A DNA stretch of 48,597 nucleotides, from the NCBI GenBank assembly GCA_947174335.1, contig CAMWIM010000010.1:1-48597 (forward strand). The letters are read 5' to 3'. Positions within the stretch are counted from its first letter, which is position 1. Each line of letters begins with the position of its first letter. The stretch comes from an uncultured Porphyromonadaceae bacterium (GTDB lineage Bacteria; Bacteroidota; Bacteroidia; Bacteroidales; Muribaculaceae). The notes beneath the pieces were generated by a model, which was not told the origin of the DNA, ran no database searches, and worked only from the letters and a program-made list of their open reading frames with translations. Positions 1 to 8,686 of this stretch are shown here, in pieces. The translations under genes and the position numbers were made by a program.

Positions 1-1607
1 TTGCCGATGACTTCTCTACAACCGGTCAGCAGGCTAACTTCCTGTCACAAGCGCCCTCATCTCTTTCATCAACTGCCGGTACAGGTTCTCTTCCCCAAAC
101 AGCCGGTCAGACTTGGGACTTCTCTATGATTCGTAAAGCGAACATCATGATTGACCGTATTGAGGCAAACATGAGTGGTGTCCTTTCTGAAGAAGCTTAC
201 AACCACTGGAAATCAGTCGGTGAATTCTTCAAAGCATTTGAATACACTCTTCTCGTAACTTCATTTGGTGATGTTCCCTACTTTGAACACGAAGTATCAT
301 CAACCGACTTTGATGAACTTTACAAAGACCGCGATTCTCGCGAGTTTGTAATGGGCAAAGTATATGACCTCTGCAAAGACATCATGGCTAATATGCGTGA
401 AAACGATGGTGCAAACGTACTTAACCGCTATGTTGCTGCCGGTTTCATCAGCCGTTGGATGCTTTTTGAAGGTACTTGGCAAAAATACCACAAAGGCAAT
501 ACTGAATTGGCTAACAAATTCCTTCAATTTGCAGTTGAAGCAGGTGACTATGTTATCAACAGCGGTAAATTTGCTATCCAGACTCCTATGCCCGAACTCT
601 TTGGTTCTTATGACCTCTCAGGCAACAAAGAATGTCTTATCTACCGCAAGTATAGTGATTCTCAGGCTGTTCGCCACTGTATCGCTTCATATTGTAACGG
701 TAAAGAGTCGCAACCTGCTGTCGTTAACCTCGCGTTCTTGAAATCTCTCATCTGCGTTGATGGTAAACCTTACAAAACCTCAACAGTTGCCGATGCCGAC
801 AACTTTAAACTCGGTCAACTTGCTGTTACACGCGACCCCCGCTTTGAAGCATGTTTCTCTGATAAAGCGAATATCAACTCGGGTACTCGTATCTATGGCC
901 GCAAATTTATCGACCGTTATGCTTGGACACGTCCGGCAAGTGATACTAATCCTCTATACGAAAGTGTAACCAACGTAAATGACGCTCCGGTTATGCGTTA
1001 TGGCGAAGTTCTCTTGAACTGGATTGAAGCTAAAGCTGAGCTTGGCAATGTTTCTCAAGCCGACATTGATAAATCAATCAACGCACTCCGCGCACGTCCT
1101 CTTGACGAAACTGCTAAAAATAAAGGTGTTACCCAAACAGCACCTATGGTTCTCGCAGAAATCGACGCAAGCTTTGACCCCGATCGTGATGCTGACGTAG
1201 ATCCCCTTATATGGGAAATCCGTCGTGAACGTCGTCTTGAACTTGTTTATGAGTACAGCCGTCTTGTTGACATCCGTCGTTGGAAAAAACTCGACTATAT
1301 GGATAACAACAAAAATCCCGACACTATGCTCGGTCCTTGGATTGATTTCAATGAAGAACTCACAGAATCACTCACCGAAGGATCTACTCAAGTTCAAAAA
1401 GCTGATGGAACAGTTGTAACTTATGATGGCGAAAATGCCGCTGACATGGTTGGCTTCTATGTTCCCCTCAAAATTAAACCCCGTAGCGCATTCAGCGAAC
1501 GTTCTTACCTCTATCCTGTTGGTACTACTCAAATTGCACAGTATATTTCCAAAGGTAATGAATTAGGTAAAGAATATCGTCTCACTCAAACACCCGGCTG
1601 GGAATAA
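1..1607 (+). CDS. SusD/RagB-family outer-membrane lipoprotein, 5' truncated by window edge
   Basis: The reading frame is open from position 3 through the first in-frame ATG at 126, so the gene starts outside the window and its lipoprotein signal is not visible. About 534 residues remain. They include the SusD-like C-terminal architecture: the RKYSDSQAVRH stretch, YGEVLLNWIEAKAELG, and the region WEIRRERRLELVYEYSRLVDIRRWKKL that is typical of SusD/RagB proteins. Known role of the family: surface glycan- or peptide-binding partner of a SusC TonB-dependent transporter, sitting as a lid over the pore. The SusC gene would be expected just upstream, outside the window. The substrate cannot be told from the sequence. 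A strong terminator follows the stop codon by about 30 bases, so this is the last gene of its locus. Confidence 0.93.
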   Translation, partial: ADDFSTTGQQANFLSQAPSSLSSTAGTGSLPQTAGQTWDFSMIRKANIMIDRIEANMSGVLSEEAYNHWKSVGEFFKAFEYTLLVTSFGDVPYFEHEVSSTDFDELYKDRDSREFVMGKVYDLCKDIMANMRENDGANVLNRYVAAGFISRWMLFEGTWQKYHKGNTELANKFLQFAVEAGDYVINSGKFAIQTPMPELFGSYDLSGNKECLIYRKYSDSQAVRHCIASYCNGKESQPAVVNLAFLKSLICVDGKPYKTSTVADADNFKLGQLAVTRDPRFEACFSDKANINSGTRIYGRKFIDRYAWTRPASDTNPLYESVTNVNDAPVMRYGEVLLNWIEAKAELGNVSQADIDKSINALRARPLDETAKNKGVTQTAPMVLAEIDASFDPDRDADVDPLIWEIRRERRLELVYEYSRLVDIRRWKKLDYMDNNKNPDTMLGPWIDFNEELTESLTEGSTQVQKADGTVVTYDGENAADMVGFYVPLKIKPRSAFSERSYLYPVGTTQIAQYISKGNELGKEYRLTQTPGWE

Positions 1608-1636
1608 TAGTTAGTTAGAAAACCAATAAATATCGA

Positions 1637-1677
1637 GAGGTCAGTCATTGAAAAATGGCTGACCTCCTCTTTTTATT
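1637..1677 (+). terminator. Rho-independent terminator of the SusD locus
   Basis: A 12-bp stem with one wobble or mismatch position (GAGGTCAG and CTGACCTC as its core, 1637-1648 against 1655-1666) encloses a 6-base loop and is followed by CTCTTTTTATT. It sits 30 bases after the susD stop codon on the same strand. Confidence 0.82.
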
Positions 1678-1680
1678 ATG

Positions 1681-1708
1681 AAATAAAAAAGGGCGCGAAT
1701 TCGCGCCC
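1681..1708 (-). terminator. Terminator of the minus-strand envelope operon
   Basis: A perfect 18-base GC-rich palindrome, GGGCGCGAATTCGCGCCC (1691-1708), is followed on the minus strand by TTTTTTATTT. It lies 31 bases past the stop codon of the M18 aminopeptidase and faces the SusD terminator, so the two convergent operons end back to back. Confidence 0.78.
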
Positions 1709-1739
1709 TAATTATGCATTATGCATTAAGAATTATAAA
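1709..1739. repeat. AT-rich ATGCATT intergenic repeat
   Basis: The stretch between the palindromic terminator and the aminopeptidase stop codon is built from ATTATGCATT units. Its 14-base core TGCATTATGCATTA (1715-1728) occurs again exactly at 48107-48120, 46 kb away and also just after an operon end. No gene or RNA signal was seen in it. Confidence 0.5.
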
Positions 1740-3038
1740 TTACACATTAAAGAATTCGGTAAAGGCGGCGATTGTGTAATCAACATCGGCAACCGAAGCA
1801 CATTCGCGGGCAGAGTGCATTGCCCATTGAGCCGCTCCCATATCAACGCCTCGTAGTTCTATCTGTGAAGTCAATTTATTACCGAGGGTTGAACCGCCTG
1901 CAACGTCGCTGTGGTTAACAAAGAACTGACAGGGGACTCCGGCACGATCACAAATGGTTTTGAATATAGCCGAAGACTCGGCGTCGGTCATATACTTGCA
2001 GTTGGCATTGATTTTAATGACCGGTCCACCGCCAAGAACGGGATGATTGGTCGGGTCTTGTTTCTCAACATAGTTGGGATGAACACCGTGAGCATTATCT
2101 GCCGAAATCATAAACGACGACGCAACCGCACGAAGATAAGTCTCGTCAGTTCCGCCAACGCAGTCGTTGATACGTCGCAAGATGTTTGTAAACACAGGCG
2201 AGCAAGCACCCTGTTTTGTTCCGCTGCCGGTTTCCTCATTGTCAAAGATTGCGGCAATGCGTGTCATTGAACCTTGTTTTGATTCAAGGAGAGCGGTAAC
2301 AGCCGAATATGCCATTTCGAGGTCATCGATACGTCCCGATGTCAGGAATTCGTTGTCGGCACCGACAGTACAAGCTTTTGTAGTGTCATAGAGCGACAAA
2401 TCAAAGTCAATTATCTCTCCGGGGTTAACACCAAGCTCTTTTGCTACCAGATTCAATACAAAATTGTTTTTTTCTGCAATGTCGTTGAGTTTGGCAATAA
2501 CAGGCAGCATATCTTTCTGTTTTGACAACGGATTGCCCTCGTTAACCGCACGATTGAAGTGGATGGCAAGGTGGGGGATTGTCAAGACGGGGCGATCGAT
2601 TTTAACAAGTCGGGTCTTAGGATTCAACGGGTCGTCAGATTTCAAAATTACACGTCCGGCAATCGACAACGGGCGGTCGAACCATGTATAAAGAATCGGT
2701 CCGCCATAGACCTCAGTATTCAGCTTGAGGATGTTACCGTCTGAAACCATTTCAGAATTTGGTTTGATACGGAAACCGGGCGAATCACTATGAGCTGAGA
2801 TGATTTTGAACCCTTTTTCAACCGGTCCGTCACCAACGATGAATGCAAAAATCGACGAATCGTTTTGTGTGGTGTAATATTTTCCGCCCTTAACAAGATT
2901 CCATGCATCACGACGGTCAAGACGTGTAAATCCTGCCTTATCAAGATATTCGCTAAGGGTTTTGACAGCGTAAAAATTACACGGGCTGTCATCAAGAAAC
3001 GACATTAAGCCGTTTAAGTGCTTACTATTCATGGTCAA
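1740..3038 (-). CDS. M18 family aminopeptidase
   Basis: Cytoplasmic metallo-aminopeptidase of the M18 family (aspartyl aminopeptidase type), which removes N-terminal acidic residues from peptides using two metal ions. At 432 residues it has the usual family length and no signal peptide. Visible metal and catalytic signatures are SAHSDSPG near residues 81-88 (His83 and Asp85 are the expected ligands), FDNEETGSGT in the middle (catalytic Glu-Glu pair), and HSDVAGGSTLGN near the C-terminus with the last ligand His. The paired motif HGVHPNYVEKQDP is also M18-like. It begins 22 bases after the OstA-like gene and is probably the last gene of the same transcript, although its job has no obvious link to outer-membrane assembly. 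Substrate preference is a family inference. Confidence 0.92.
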   Translation of the reverse strand: MTMNSKHLNGLMSFLDDSPCNFYAVKTLSEYLDKAGFTRLDRRDAWNLVKGGKYYTTQNDSSIFAFIVGDGPVEKGFKIISAHSDSPGFRIKPNSEMVSDGNILKLNTEVYGGPILYTWFDRPLSIAGRVILKSDDPLNPKTRLVKIDRPVLTIPHLAIHFNRAVNEGNPLSKQKDMLPVIAKLNDIAEKNNFVLNLVAKELGVNPGEIIDFDLSLYDTTKACTVGADNEFLTSGRIDDLEMAYSAVTALLESKQGSMTRIAAIFDNEETGSGTKQGACSPVFTNILRRINDCVGGTDETYLRAVASSFMISADNAHGVHPNYVEKQDPTNHPVLGGGPVIKINANCKYMTDAESSAIFKTICDRAGVPCQFFVNHSDVAGGSTLGNKLTSQIELRGVDMGAAQWAMHSARECASVADVDYTIAAFTEFFNV

Positions 3039-3060
3039 ATAAATGGTTTATATGGTTAAT

Positions 3061-5067
3061 TTATTTTTTCTCTTTGGTGTCGTCTTTCGTGACCTTAAGA
3101 TCTTTGGAATCCTTGGTGTCGTTAAAGTCTTTAAGGTCTTTAATGTCCTTAGAGTCTTTAATGTCCTTAATATCCTTAATATCCTTAATGTCCTTAAAAT
3201 CTTTAATGTCGTTAGAGTCGTTTATGTCCTTAAGGTTGTTAGTGTCGTTAAGGACGGCAGTCTCTTCTATTGGTGTTTCGGTTGCTTCTCCCGAGTTTTC
3301 AGTCACGGCGGGACGTCTTGTAGATGACAACATTTCACGCAAATTGCGTTTTTTTGTCTCTACCGGCTCAGCCATCAATGCTACCATTGATTCGGGTATT
3401 ACAAAAACATCTTCGGGAGATGTCGGACGCATATCGGTGTACCACTTGAATTGTGGCAGGTAAAGCTGTGAACGTTTAGCTAAATAAAGTGGGGTTATCA
3501 CGCTCGTTGTCGACGGCCACGCCTTCATGCGTTCAAGCATATTTCCTTTAAACCATGCTGTCAGGAATGAACTTTCAAGCGTTGCAAATTTATTGTAGGT
3601 CGAATCAGATTCCTGGGGCAACGACAACGCTTCGACATTACCACTCACTTCAAGCCGGGCAAGGTGTCCGTCTTCAAAATATGCGGTCATCTCGCTTCCG
3701 GTCAACTGTTGATAGAATCCTTCTTCAATCTCCTCTGCCATAAAACCGAAATCAGGCAATTTGGCATAGTCAACCGTTGAATCATTCAGATGCACCTCTA
3801 TCGCAGTACCGAAAATTTGGCGGTTATCGCTCCAAACAACAGGATGAATATCTAAATAGAGCATCGAGTCGGTTTGAACAAACGTCATGGAGTCGCACAA
3901 GCCTTGCAAGTCTGAACGATAGAATCGCGCCTTGTGGGCTGCGACCACCAAGTGTGTCGTATCAGCCGGTATAAGAACCGAATCCTGCTCATATTCAGGT
4001 ATTATAATGGCAAACGTGCGGATTGTGTCGGAATGAAGATAGAGCGTGTCGCCCTGAGAATATTCTTTTGCCAATGCACGTCCCGTGACAAACGCACTAT
4101 CGGTCAGCTCGTTATAAAAGCCGTAATCTCCGCATAATATCATCGAGTGGGCGGTATCAGTCATAATGACATTACCGAACGCTTCGCCAAATCCGGCATT
4201 TTTATCATACTTCAATGAGTCGCCCGTCAAAGTCGTATTTTGAGAAGACACTACAACCGAACGTTTATATAAATCGGCAAACGAAGTTTCAGTATTATAC
4301 GTTGCGCTGTCGGTAAAGATTTTGCCATCACGATTTATAATTATTGACGGCATATCCATCTCAGCCATGTGGGATTTTGTATTGTAATACAACTGCTCGG
4401 TCAAGATTGTCAACGTATCATCTTTGGCGAGTGACTGAAGCGAAACTTTTTCGCGGAACAAAGCCTCGGAAGTGCCGGGTGCGTACTCGCCATAACGGGA
4501 ATACAGTTTGTTTTTTTCGTCAGTCAGTGTACCGTAATTGTCATAATAGCCGAGATCAATTCCAAGGTCATAATAGAATGGATTGGTCTGCAACTCGACG
4601 TCGCGGTTTATAAGTTTGACAAGACGTCCGTTGCTGCCATACAAAACAGCCAACTCGGTCGAGTCGGTATAAACAAGTTCATCGGCATAGACAAACAACG
4701 TATCGCCCTGCTCCATTCTGACATTGCCGAACGCTTCAATTGAGTTGGTTTCTTCATAGAGATGGGCACTGTCACAATACATCAGCATGTCACCTTTACG
4801 GAACATGACATCGCCTGTCAAAATTTGATACTCAAACTGGGGACGTGCAATCAGACTGTTGGCACGCTCCAAAAAAATTCGGTTTCCCTGATGACGGTCG
4901 GCAGTCGCGACAGTCGGAACAATAGGAGTAGTGTCGCGCTGCTTTATCTGCGCCTTTGTCGGGGCAAAAATCAACAACAAAAGCGCAACAAGAGCAACTA
5001 CCGGAAGAATGGCTTTTTTTAATCTTCCGATACCACTAAATGCGCTCCCCTGCTGTTTACACGACAT
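3061..5067 (-). CDS. OstA/LptA-like outer-membrane biogenesis protein with KDI-repeat tail
   Basis: A 668-residue protein with an N-terminal basic stretch and hydrophobic segment (about residues 15-36, ending FAPTKAQ), so it is exported or membrane anchored. The next part carries the repeating LptA/OstA beta-strand pattern: GDVMFRKGDMLMYCDSAHLYEE followed by EAFGNVRMEQGDTLFVYADEL, then similar units such as GDSLKYDKNAGFGEAFGNVIM. Family knowledge: OstA-N/LptA domains shuttle LPS across the periplasm. In Bacteroidota this long OstA-like form is common but its exact role is not settled. The last 60 residues are odd: 17 tandem xKD/xND tripeptides, then a lysine-rich end. It starts 14 bases after the parvulin isomerase stop codon, so co-transcription is likely. 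Confidence 0.85.
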   Translation of the reverse strand: MSCKQQGSAFSGIGRLKKAILPVVALVALLLLIFAPTKAQIKQRDTTPIVPTVATADRHQGNRIFLERANSLIARPQFEYQILTGDVMFRKGDMLMYCDSAHLYEETNSIEAFGNVRMEQGDTLFVYADELVYTDSTELAVLYGSNGRLVKLINRDVELQTNPFYYDLGIDLGYYDNYGTLTDEKNKLYSRYGEYAPGTSEALFREKVSLQSLAKDDTLTILTEQLYYNTKSHMAEMDMPSIIINRDGKIFTDSATYNTETSFADLYKRSVVVSSQNTTLTGDSLKYDKNAGFGEAFGNVIMTDTAHSMILCGDYGFYNELTDSAFVTGRALAKEYSQGDTLYLHSDTIRTFAIIIPEYEQDSVLIPADTTHLVVAAHKARFYRSDLQGLCDSMTFVQTDSMLYLDIHPVVWSDNRQIFGTAIEVHLNDSTVDYAKLPDFGFMAEEIEEGFYQQLTGSEMTAYFEDGHLARLEVSGNVEALSLPQESDSTYNKFATLESSFLTAWFKGNMLERMKAWPSTTSVITPLYLAKRSQLYLPQFKWYTDMRPTSPEDVFVIPESMVALMAEPVETKKRNLREMLSSTRRPAVTENSGEATETPIEETAVLNDTNNLKDINDSNDIKDFKDIKDIKDIKDIKDSKDIKDLKDFNDTKDSKDLKVTKDDTKEKK
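3082..3234 (-). repeat. In-frame 9-base tandem repeat coding (IKD)n
   Basis: Seventeen consecutive 9-base units such as AAGGACATT encode triplets LKD, IND, SND, IKD, FKD, IKD x4, SKD, IKD, LKD, FND, TKD, SKD, LKV, TKD at residues 612-662 of the OstA-like protein. The four central IKD units are nearly identical in DNA, which suggests recent slippage; the outer units have drifted. The tail is highly charged and should be unstructured or helical. Confidence 0.9.
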
Positions 5068-5080
5068 CTTTTAAAATGTA

Positions 5081-6433
5081 TCAGCGAATCCAACCCTCGT
5101 TTTCAAACTGGCAATCAGCCCAACCATCTTCAATTTTGACGTAGGTCGATTTAATTTTGTTTTTCAACCAGTCTTTAATAATTTTTTCCTGAGTGCTCGC
5201 CTCATACATTTCTCTAATCTTGATAAAGTCATCGGAGAGATTTGCTTTGTGAGCTTCTGTACGGCTTGTCAACTTAACGATTGCAACCATTTCGCGGTTA
5301 CGCTTGGGATCCATCATCGTAAACGCTTGAGAAATTTCACCGGGTTGCATACGAGAAACAACTCGCGCGATTTCAGGTGGTAACTGCGACATTTCAAACT
5401 TGGTTGTACCGTTTTCTTGGTTGGTCATCTGACCACGGCTGAAACGTGTATCTTTATCTTGTGAAATAAAACGAGTCGCATCTTCAAATGTAAATTTACC
5501 TTCTTTGATATCTTTTGAGACAGAATCAAGACGTTCAGTCGCAATCTTCAAATCTTCTTGTGAAACTCTCGGACGAAGAAGGATGTGACGGGTATTGATG
5601 CGGTCGCCACGTTTTTCAATCAGCTGGATAATGTGGTAACCATATTGAGTTTCAACGATTTTTGACACTTTTTTGGGGTCATTCAAGTTAAAAGCTACAG
5701 CCGCATACTCAGGTTCGAGGTGACCACGTCCCATAAAGCCGATTTCACCGCCTCGTACACTTGACCCGGGGTCCTCTGAATACAACGAAGCGAGAGTCGA
5801 AAACTCGCTTTGACCACTGGTTACACGTTCGGCATAGTCGCGCAAACGTCCCTTGACGTCTTCGATTTCCTGACGGGGAATAACGGGGTTGATTGATATT
5901 AGCTGTACTTCAACTTGTAGAGGAATCATCGGGATACTGTCGTCGGGCAAAGTACCAAAATATTTTCTTACATCGCTTGGAGTCGCCTTGATGTCTTTTA
6001 CCATAGCATGTTTAACCTGCTCGATACGAGACTGGTTAGTCACCATTTCCGTACGCCATTCTCGAAGTTCGGGAATCGATTTACGGAAATATTCCTCAAC
6101 TTTTTCCTTAGTTCCGAGATTGGTGATAAGATAATTAATCCAGCTATCGACTTGCTGAGCAACCATAGCAGCCTGAACTTCCACAGTGTCAATATCTGCC
6201 TGATTTAAAAACAGCTTGTCAATAGCGAGACGCTCAGGCACATAACAATAGGGGTCTCCCTTGATTGTCATGTGGTCATAAAGCATCTGCTGATAGGCTT
6301 CTTCAATCTCAGATTTATAGATTGGCTGATCGCCTATTGTCCATGCAACTTCTTCAACGACATTATTTTGAGCCGATGCTCCGACATAGGCTACGGCAGC
6401 CAAAATCAGTGTAAATATTCTTTTAAGTTTCAC
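5081..6433 (-). CDS. Periplasmic SurA-like parvulin peptidyl-prolyl isomerase
   Basis: Chaperone and peptidyl-prolyl isomerase of the SurA/parvulin type, expected to escort unfolded outer-membrane proteins to the Bam complex. The 450-residue protein begins with a signal peptide (MKLKRIFTLILAAVAYVGASA, cut before QNN). A SurA-N-like helical region follows (VAWTIGDQPIYKSEIEEAY). A clear rotamase domain lies at roughly residues 170-275, with FSTLASLYSEDPGSSVRGGEIGF and YGYHIIQLIEKRGDRINTRHIL as hallmarks. A second, more degenerate parvulin-like domain follows. It lies in one operon with a second SurA-N-like lipoprotein upstream and the OstA-like gene downstream. A possible promoter of its own is seen at 6475-6504. 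Confidence 0.93.
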   Translation of the reverse strand: MKLKRIFTLILAAVAYVGASAQNNVVEEVAWTIGDQPIYKSEIEEAYQQMLYDHMTIKGDPYCYVPERLAIDKLFLNQADIDTVEVQAAMVAQQVDSWINYLITNLGTKEKVEEYFRKSIPELREWRTEMVTNQSRIEQVKHAMVKDIKATPSDVRKYFGTLPDDSIPMIPLQVEVQLISINPVIPRQEIEDVKGRLRDYAERVTSGQSEFSTLASLYSEDPGSSVRGGEIGFMGRGHLEPEYAAVAFNLNDPKKVSKIVETQYGYHIIQLIEKRGDRINTRHILLRPRVSQEDLKIATERLDSVSKDIKEGKFTFEDATRFISQDKDTRFSRGQMTNQENGTTKFEMSQLPPEIARVVSRMQPGEISQAFTMMDPKRNREMVAIVKLTSRTEAHKANLSDDFIKIREMYEASTQEKIIKDWLKNKIKSTYVKIEDGWADCQFENEGWIR

Positions 6434-6474
6434 AATTATGGAAATGTTGGTTTTATCGTTATTAAATCAATTTA

Positions 6475-6504
6475 CAAAATTACGTTTTTCTTTTTAATTA
6501 TCAA
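6475..6504 (-). promoter_or_regulatory. Possible internal promoter for the SurA-like gene
   Basis: On the minus strand, TTG (6502-6504) is followed after 19 bases by TAATTTTG (6475-6482), which fits the Bacteroidota pattern TTG/TTTG-N19/20-TAnnTTTG. The predicted start of transcription is near 6471, about 38 bases before the ATG. The region is AT-rich, so a chance match is possible. Confidence 0.42.
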
Positions 6505-7376
6505 GAATCTAAGTCGCAGAATATTTCAACCTTACCCTTTTGACTCGCTTCAAGCAGAAGTTCACGTCTCATCTGTCGGTCAAGTTCAGTTTGTCGACGA
6601 AAGATTAATTCCTGCATAATTTGCTCTGTAGCAGCCTCAAACGGCATTACGTTTCCGGTTGGAACATAATCGCTCACATGAAACAGATATACAAAACCGT
6701 TTGCCTCGCTCTCAAAGTCATTCTTTTTGCTGAGAATGGCATCGGGGGCTTCGCTGAAATCAATCGGAATGCGAGTTTCAACCTGTTCCAGCTCAACCCA
6801 CCTGTCTTCAAAATAGTCATAGATAATTGAAGCGTCAAGACATTCTTTTTCAAGACGGTCAATGTCTTGAATACGCTTTGATTTATAGAGTTTTTTTATT
6901 GTCTGGAGGTTTGGAGCGTCAACCGGAACTTTAACATAGATTCCACGAACAAGCGGCTGACGTGCCACAAATAATTTTGAATTTTCGTCATAAAAAGGCT
7001 TAAGCGAATCAAACGAGAACGATTTAGACGCCTCAGCCATGATGATTTTGCGTCGGTATTCCTGAGCAATAAGTTGGTTTCGATATTGCTCGGTCAGCCT
7101 GTTGATTTCAGTCATATCTCCTATTGACTCGGCGGCGAAATCAGCCATCAGCCGTGTATCAATCCACGAACGGATAAAAGCACGGGCAATACGGATGCTG
7201 TCGGTTCCGGTTACACCATCCGGTATATTCTTTCTGAGTTCATTAACCGTCAGAGCGTCCTCGCCGATTTTCACAAGAATTCCCGCCCCTCCCCGCGACT
7301 GTTGTTTTGTGCAAGCTGTGAAAAAGGCAGCGAGAAGGAGCAGGAATATATATTTAATACTTAAACGCATAATCAA
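6501..7376 (-). CDS. SurA-N-like lipoprotein (parvulin-associated chaperone homologue)
   Basis: A 291-residue exported lipoprotein. The N-terminus has a hydrophobic segment ending FFTAC with the lipobox cysteine at residue 22 (residue 20 if translation starts at the second ATG, 7370). The body resembles the N-terminal half of SurA/PrsA proteins: KIGEDALTVNELRKNIP near the start, followed by charged helices with SWIDTRLMADFA, and a C-terminal stretch ending FRRQTELDRQMRRELL. I see no convincing rotamase active-site core, so isomerase activity is doubtful; a holdase or lipoprotein partner of the next gene is more likely. It is the first gene of the minus-strand operon down to 1740, 67 bases before the parvulin gene, with a -7 element just upstream. 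Confidence 0.75.
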   Translation of the reverse strand: MIMRLSIKYIFLLLLAAFFTACTKQQSRGGAGILVKIGEDALTVNELRKNIPDGVTGTDSIRIARAFIRSWIDTRLMADFAAESIGDMTEINRLTEQYRNQLIAQEYRRKIIMAEASKSFSFDSLKPFYDENSKLFVARQPLVRGIYVKVPVDAPNLQTIKKLYKSKRIQDIDRLEKECLDASIIYDYFEDRWVELEQVETRIPIDFSEAPDAILSKKNDFESEANGFVYLFHVSDYVPTGNVMPFEAATEQIMQELIFRRQTELDRQMRRELLLEASQKGKVEIFCDLDS

Positions 7377-7389
7377 ATTTTTAGACTTC

Positions 7390-7397
7390 CAAAGTTA
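7390..7397 (-). promoter_or_regulatory. -7 promoter element of the SurA/OstA operon
   Basis: TAACTTTG on the minus strand matches the Bacteroidota -7 consensus TAnnTTTG. Transcription would start near 7386, about 10 bases before the first ATG of the lipoprotein gene. No good TTTG is seen 19-20 bases upstream. Confidence 0.5.
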
Positions 7398-7513
7398 AGC
7401 ATAAGTTTTTAACCGACGAAGTTTTAACGCCATTCAAATCAAAACTTTCAATTTTTTTAAGAGCCTTTTGAGTTATCTTAACGTTATGAAATACTGACAA
7501 ACCTCGTTTTTAC

Positions 7514-7548
7514 AAAAAAACATCGCCGAACAGTTTTGTCCGGCGATG
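7514..7548 (-). terminator. Terminator of the bamA-ompH operon
   Basis: On the minus strand an 8-bp perfect GC-rich stem (CATCGCCG with CGGCGATG, 7541-7548 against 7521-7528), extended by ACA/TGT, is followed by TTTTTTTGTAAAA. It lies 25 bases after the stop codon of the last ompH gene. Confidence 0.85.
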
Positions 7549-7572
7549 ATAGTCTATGCTTTAAATTCAAAC

Positions 7573-8067
7573 TTATAACGTCAGTTTCTCTTTGATACTT
7601 TCTGTGATATCTTCTACATCGATACCATAGAAAAGCGGTGCTCCGAGCGGAAAGATAAACGAGAATCCACCCTCGATACCGGCATCTTTGATTGCCGCAT
7701 CAATTTTCTCATTGATGGGTCGCAACATATCGGCACGACGATTTTTCAAATCATCTTCAGCCGAGATTAGAAACTGCTGCGCGCGTTTTTGCATCTCCTG
7801 AATTTCCTGAACACGACGTTCACGAATTGCTTGAGGGGCGTTTTCAGTCGTGTTGAGTGTTTGATAGTCCTCAAACTTCTTATCAATATCTGAACTCATA
7901 CGATCATACTCGGCATGATATTTTTGAGAAAGGTCAAACAGGGTACGTTCAGCAGTGAGATATTCTTCCAATGATTCGAGAACAGCCTGACGATTAATGA
8001 CTGCAAATCGCTGTGCTGACGCCAAAACAGGCAATAAAAGCAATAATGAGATGAATAAACGGCGCAT
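7573..8067 (-). CDS. OmpH/Skp family periplasmic chaperone (third copy)
   Basis: Skp-like holdase for outer-membrane proteins, 164 residues. A signal peptide (MRRLFISLLLLLPVLASA, cut before QRF) precedes the family start RFAVINRQAVLESLEEY, a long charged coiled-coil region with many Glu, Arg and Gln (roughly residues 45-125), and a C-terminal beta part ending SFIFPLGAPLFYGIDVEDIT. Skp works as a trimer with coiled-coil tentacles. It is the last of three tandem ompH genes and is 26 bases from the previous one. It is the most divergent copy in its C-terminus (FYGIDVEDITESIKEKL). It is followed directly by the operon terminator. Confidence 0.9.
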   Translation of the reverse strand: MRRLFISLLLLLPVLASAQRFAVINRQAVLESLEEYLTAERTLFDLSQKYHAEYDRMSSDIDKKFEDYQTLNTTENAPQAIRERRVQEIQEMQKRAQQFLISAEDDLKNRRADMLRPINEKIDAAIKDAGIEGGFSFIFPLGAPLFYGIDVEDITESIKEKLTL

Positions 8068-8093
8068 GTTATATAGGTATATAATTATCTTAA

Positions 8094-8600
8094 TTATTTA
8101 ATGCCAAGTTTAGCTTTTACGAGAGGATTAACGTCAACAACGTCTCCGCTCATATAGATAGCAGCTTCGGTGGGAACGATAATTGTGAAACCGTTTTCCT
8201 GACCTACAGTCTGTGCAGCCTTCTGAATTTTTTCGTAGATAGGAGCCATGAGCTGCTGTTGTTGCTGCTGAAGATCCTGATCGTAAGTCTGAGCATGCTG
8301 CTGAATGCGCTGTTGCATTTCAGCGAGAGAATCTTCATGACGTTTGATCATCGCCTGAGGAGTCTGGGGGTCTTCTTTGAGTTTGTTATATTCATCAAAA
8401 GCCTTCTGAGCTTCTTCCTGCTGTTTCTGAAGGTCGGCAGAATATTTTGCCTGTGCATCCTGAAGTTGTTTTTGAGCAGCTTCGGTAGCGGGGTCTTCTC
8501 TTACAATTGAAACAACATCGATAACACCAATCTTAACGGTCTGTGCTACCACTGAGAGAGGCAATGCAACAAGCACTGCGATTAAAATTTTCTTAAACAT
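8094..8600 (-). CDS. OmpH/Skp family periplasmic chaperone (second copy)
   Basis: Skp-like chaperone of 168 residues. The signal peptide MFKKILIAVLVALPLSVVA precedes QTVKIGVIDVVSIVRED. The central coiled coil (about residues 40-125) is unusually rich in glutamine, with runs such as DLQQQQQQL, and the protein ends with the family beta strand GFTIIVPTEAAIYMSGDVVDVNPLVKAKLG. The glutamine-rich arm distinguishes it from its two neighbours, which suggests the copies have diverged for different clients. This is an inference. A TAACTTTG element at 8659-8666 may give this gene and the next one their own transcript inside the larger operon. Confidence 0.92.
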   Translation of the reverse strand: MFKKILIAVLVALPLSVVAQTVKIGVIDVVSIVREDPATEAAQKQLQDAQAKYSADLQKQQEEAQKAFDEYNKLKEDPQTPQAMIKRHEDSLAEMQQRIQQHAQTYDQDLQQQQQQLMAPIYEKIQKAAQTVGQENGFTIIVPTEAAIYMSGDVVDVNPLVKAKLGIK

Positions 8601-8658
8601 GAGATAGATATTTGTTTAGAGTTTTTATTTATTTTCTTTATTTGTTAAATTAACTACG

Positions 8659-8666
8659 CAAAGTTA
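8659..8666 (-). promoter_or_regulatory. Possible internal -7 promoter element before second ompH
   Basis: TAACTTTG on the minus strand lies in the 86-base gap between two ompH genes, with a predicted start near 8655 and a 55-base leader. No matching -33 TTTG is present, so support is only partial. Confidence 0.35.
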
Positions 8667-8686
8667 AATAAAAAATTTCAATAATC

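Noticed and set aside
3082-3234. Short regular repeats as a CRISPR array
   Set aside because: Units are 9 bases, contiguous, in frame and without spacers; there are no cas genes in the window.
3043-3463. Plus-strand ORFs rich in Leu, Val and Ser over the OstA tail
   Set aside because: They are the mirror of the 9-base repeat coding KDI on the minus strand.
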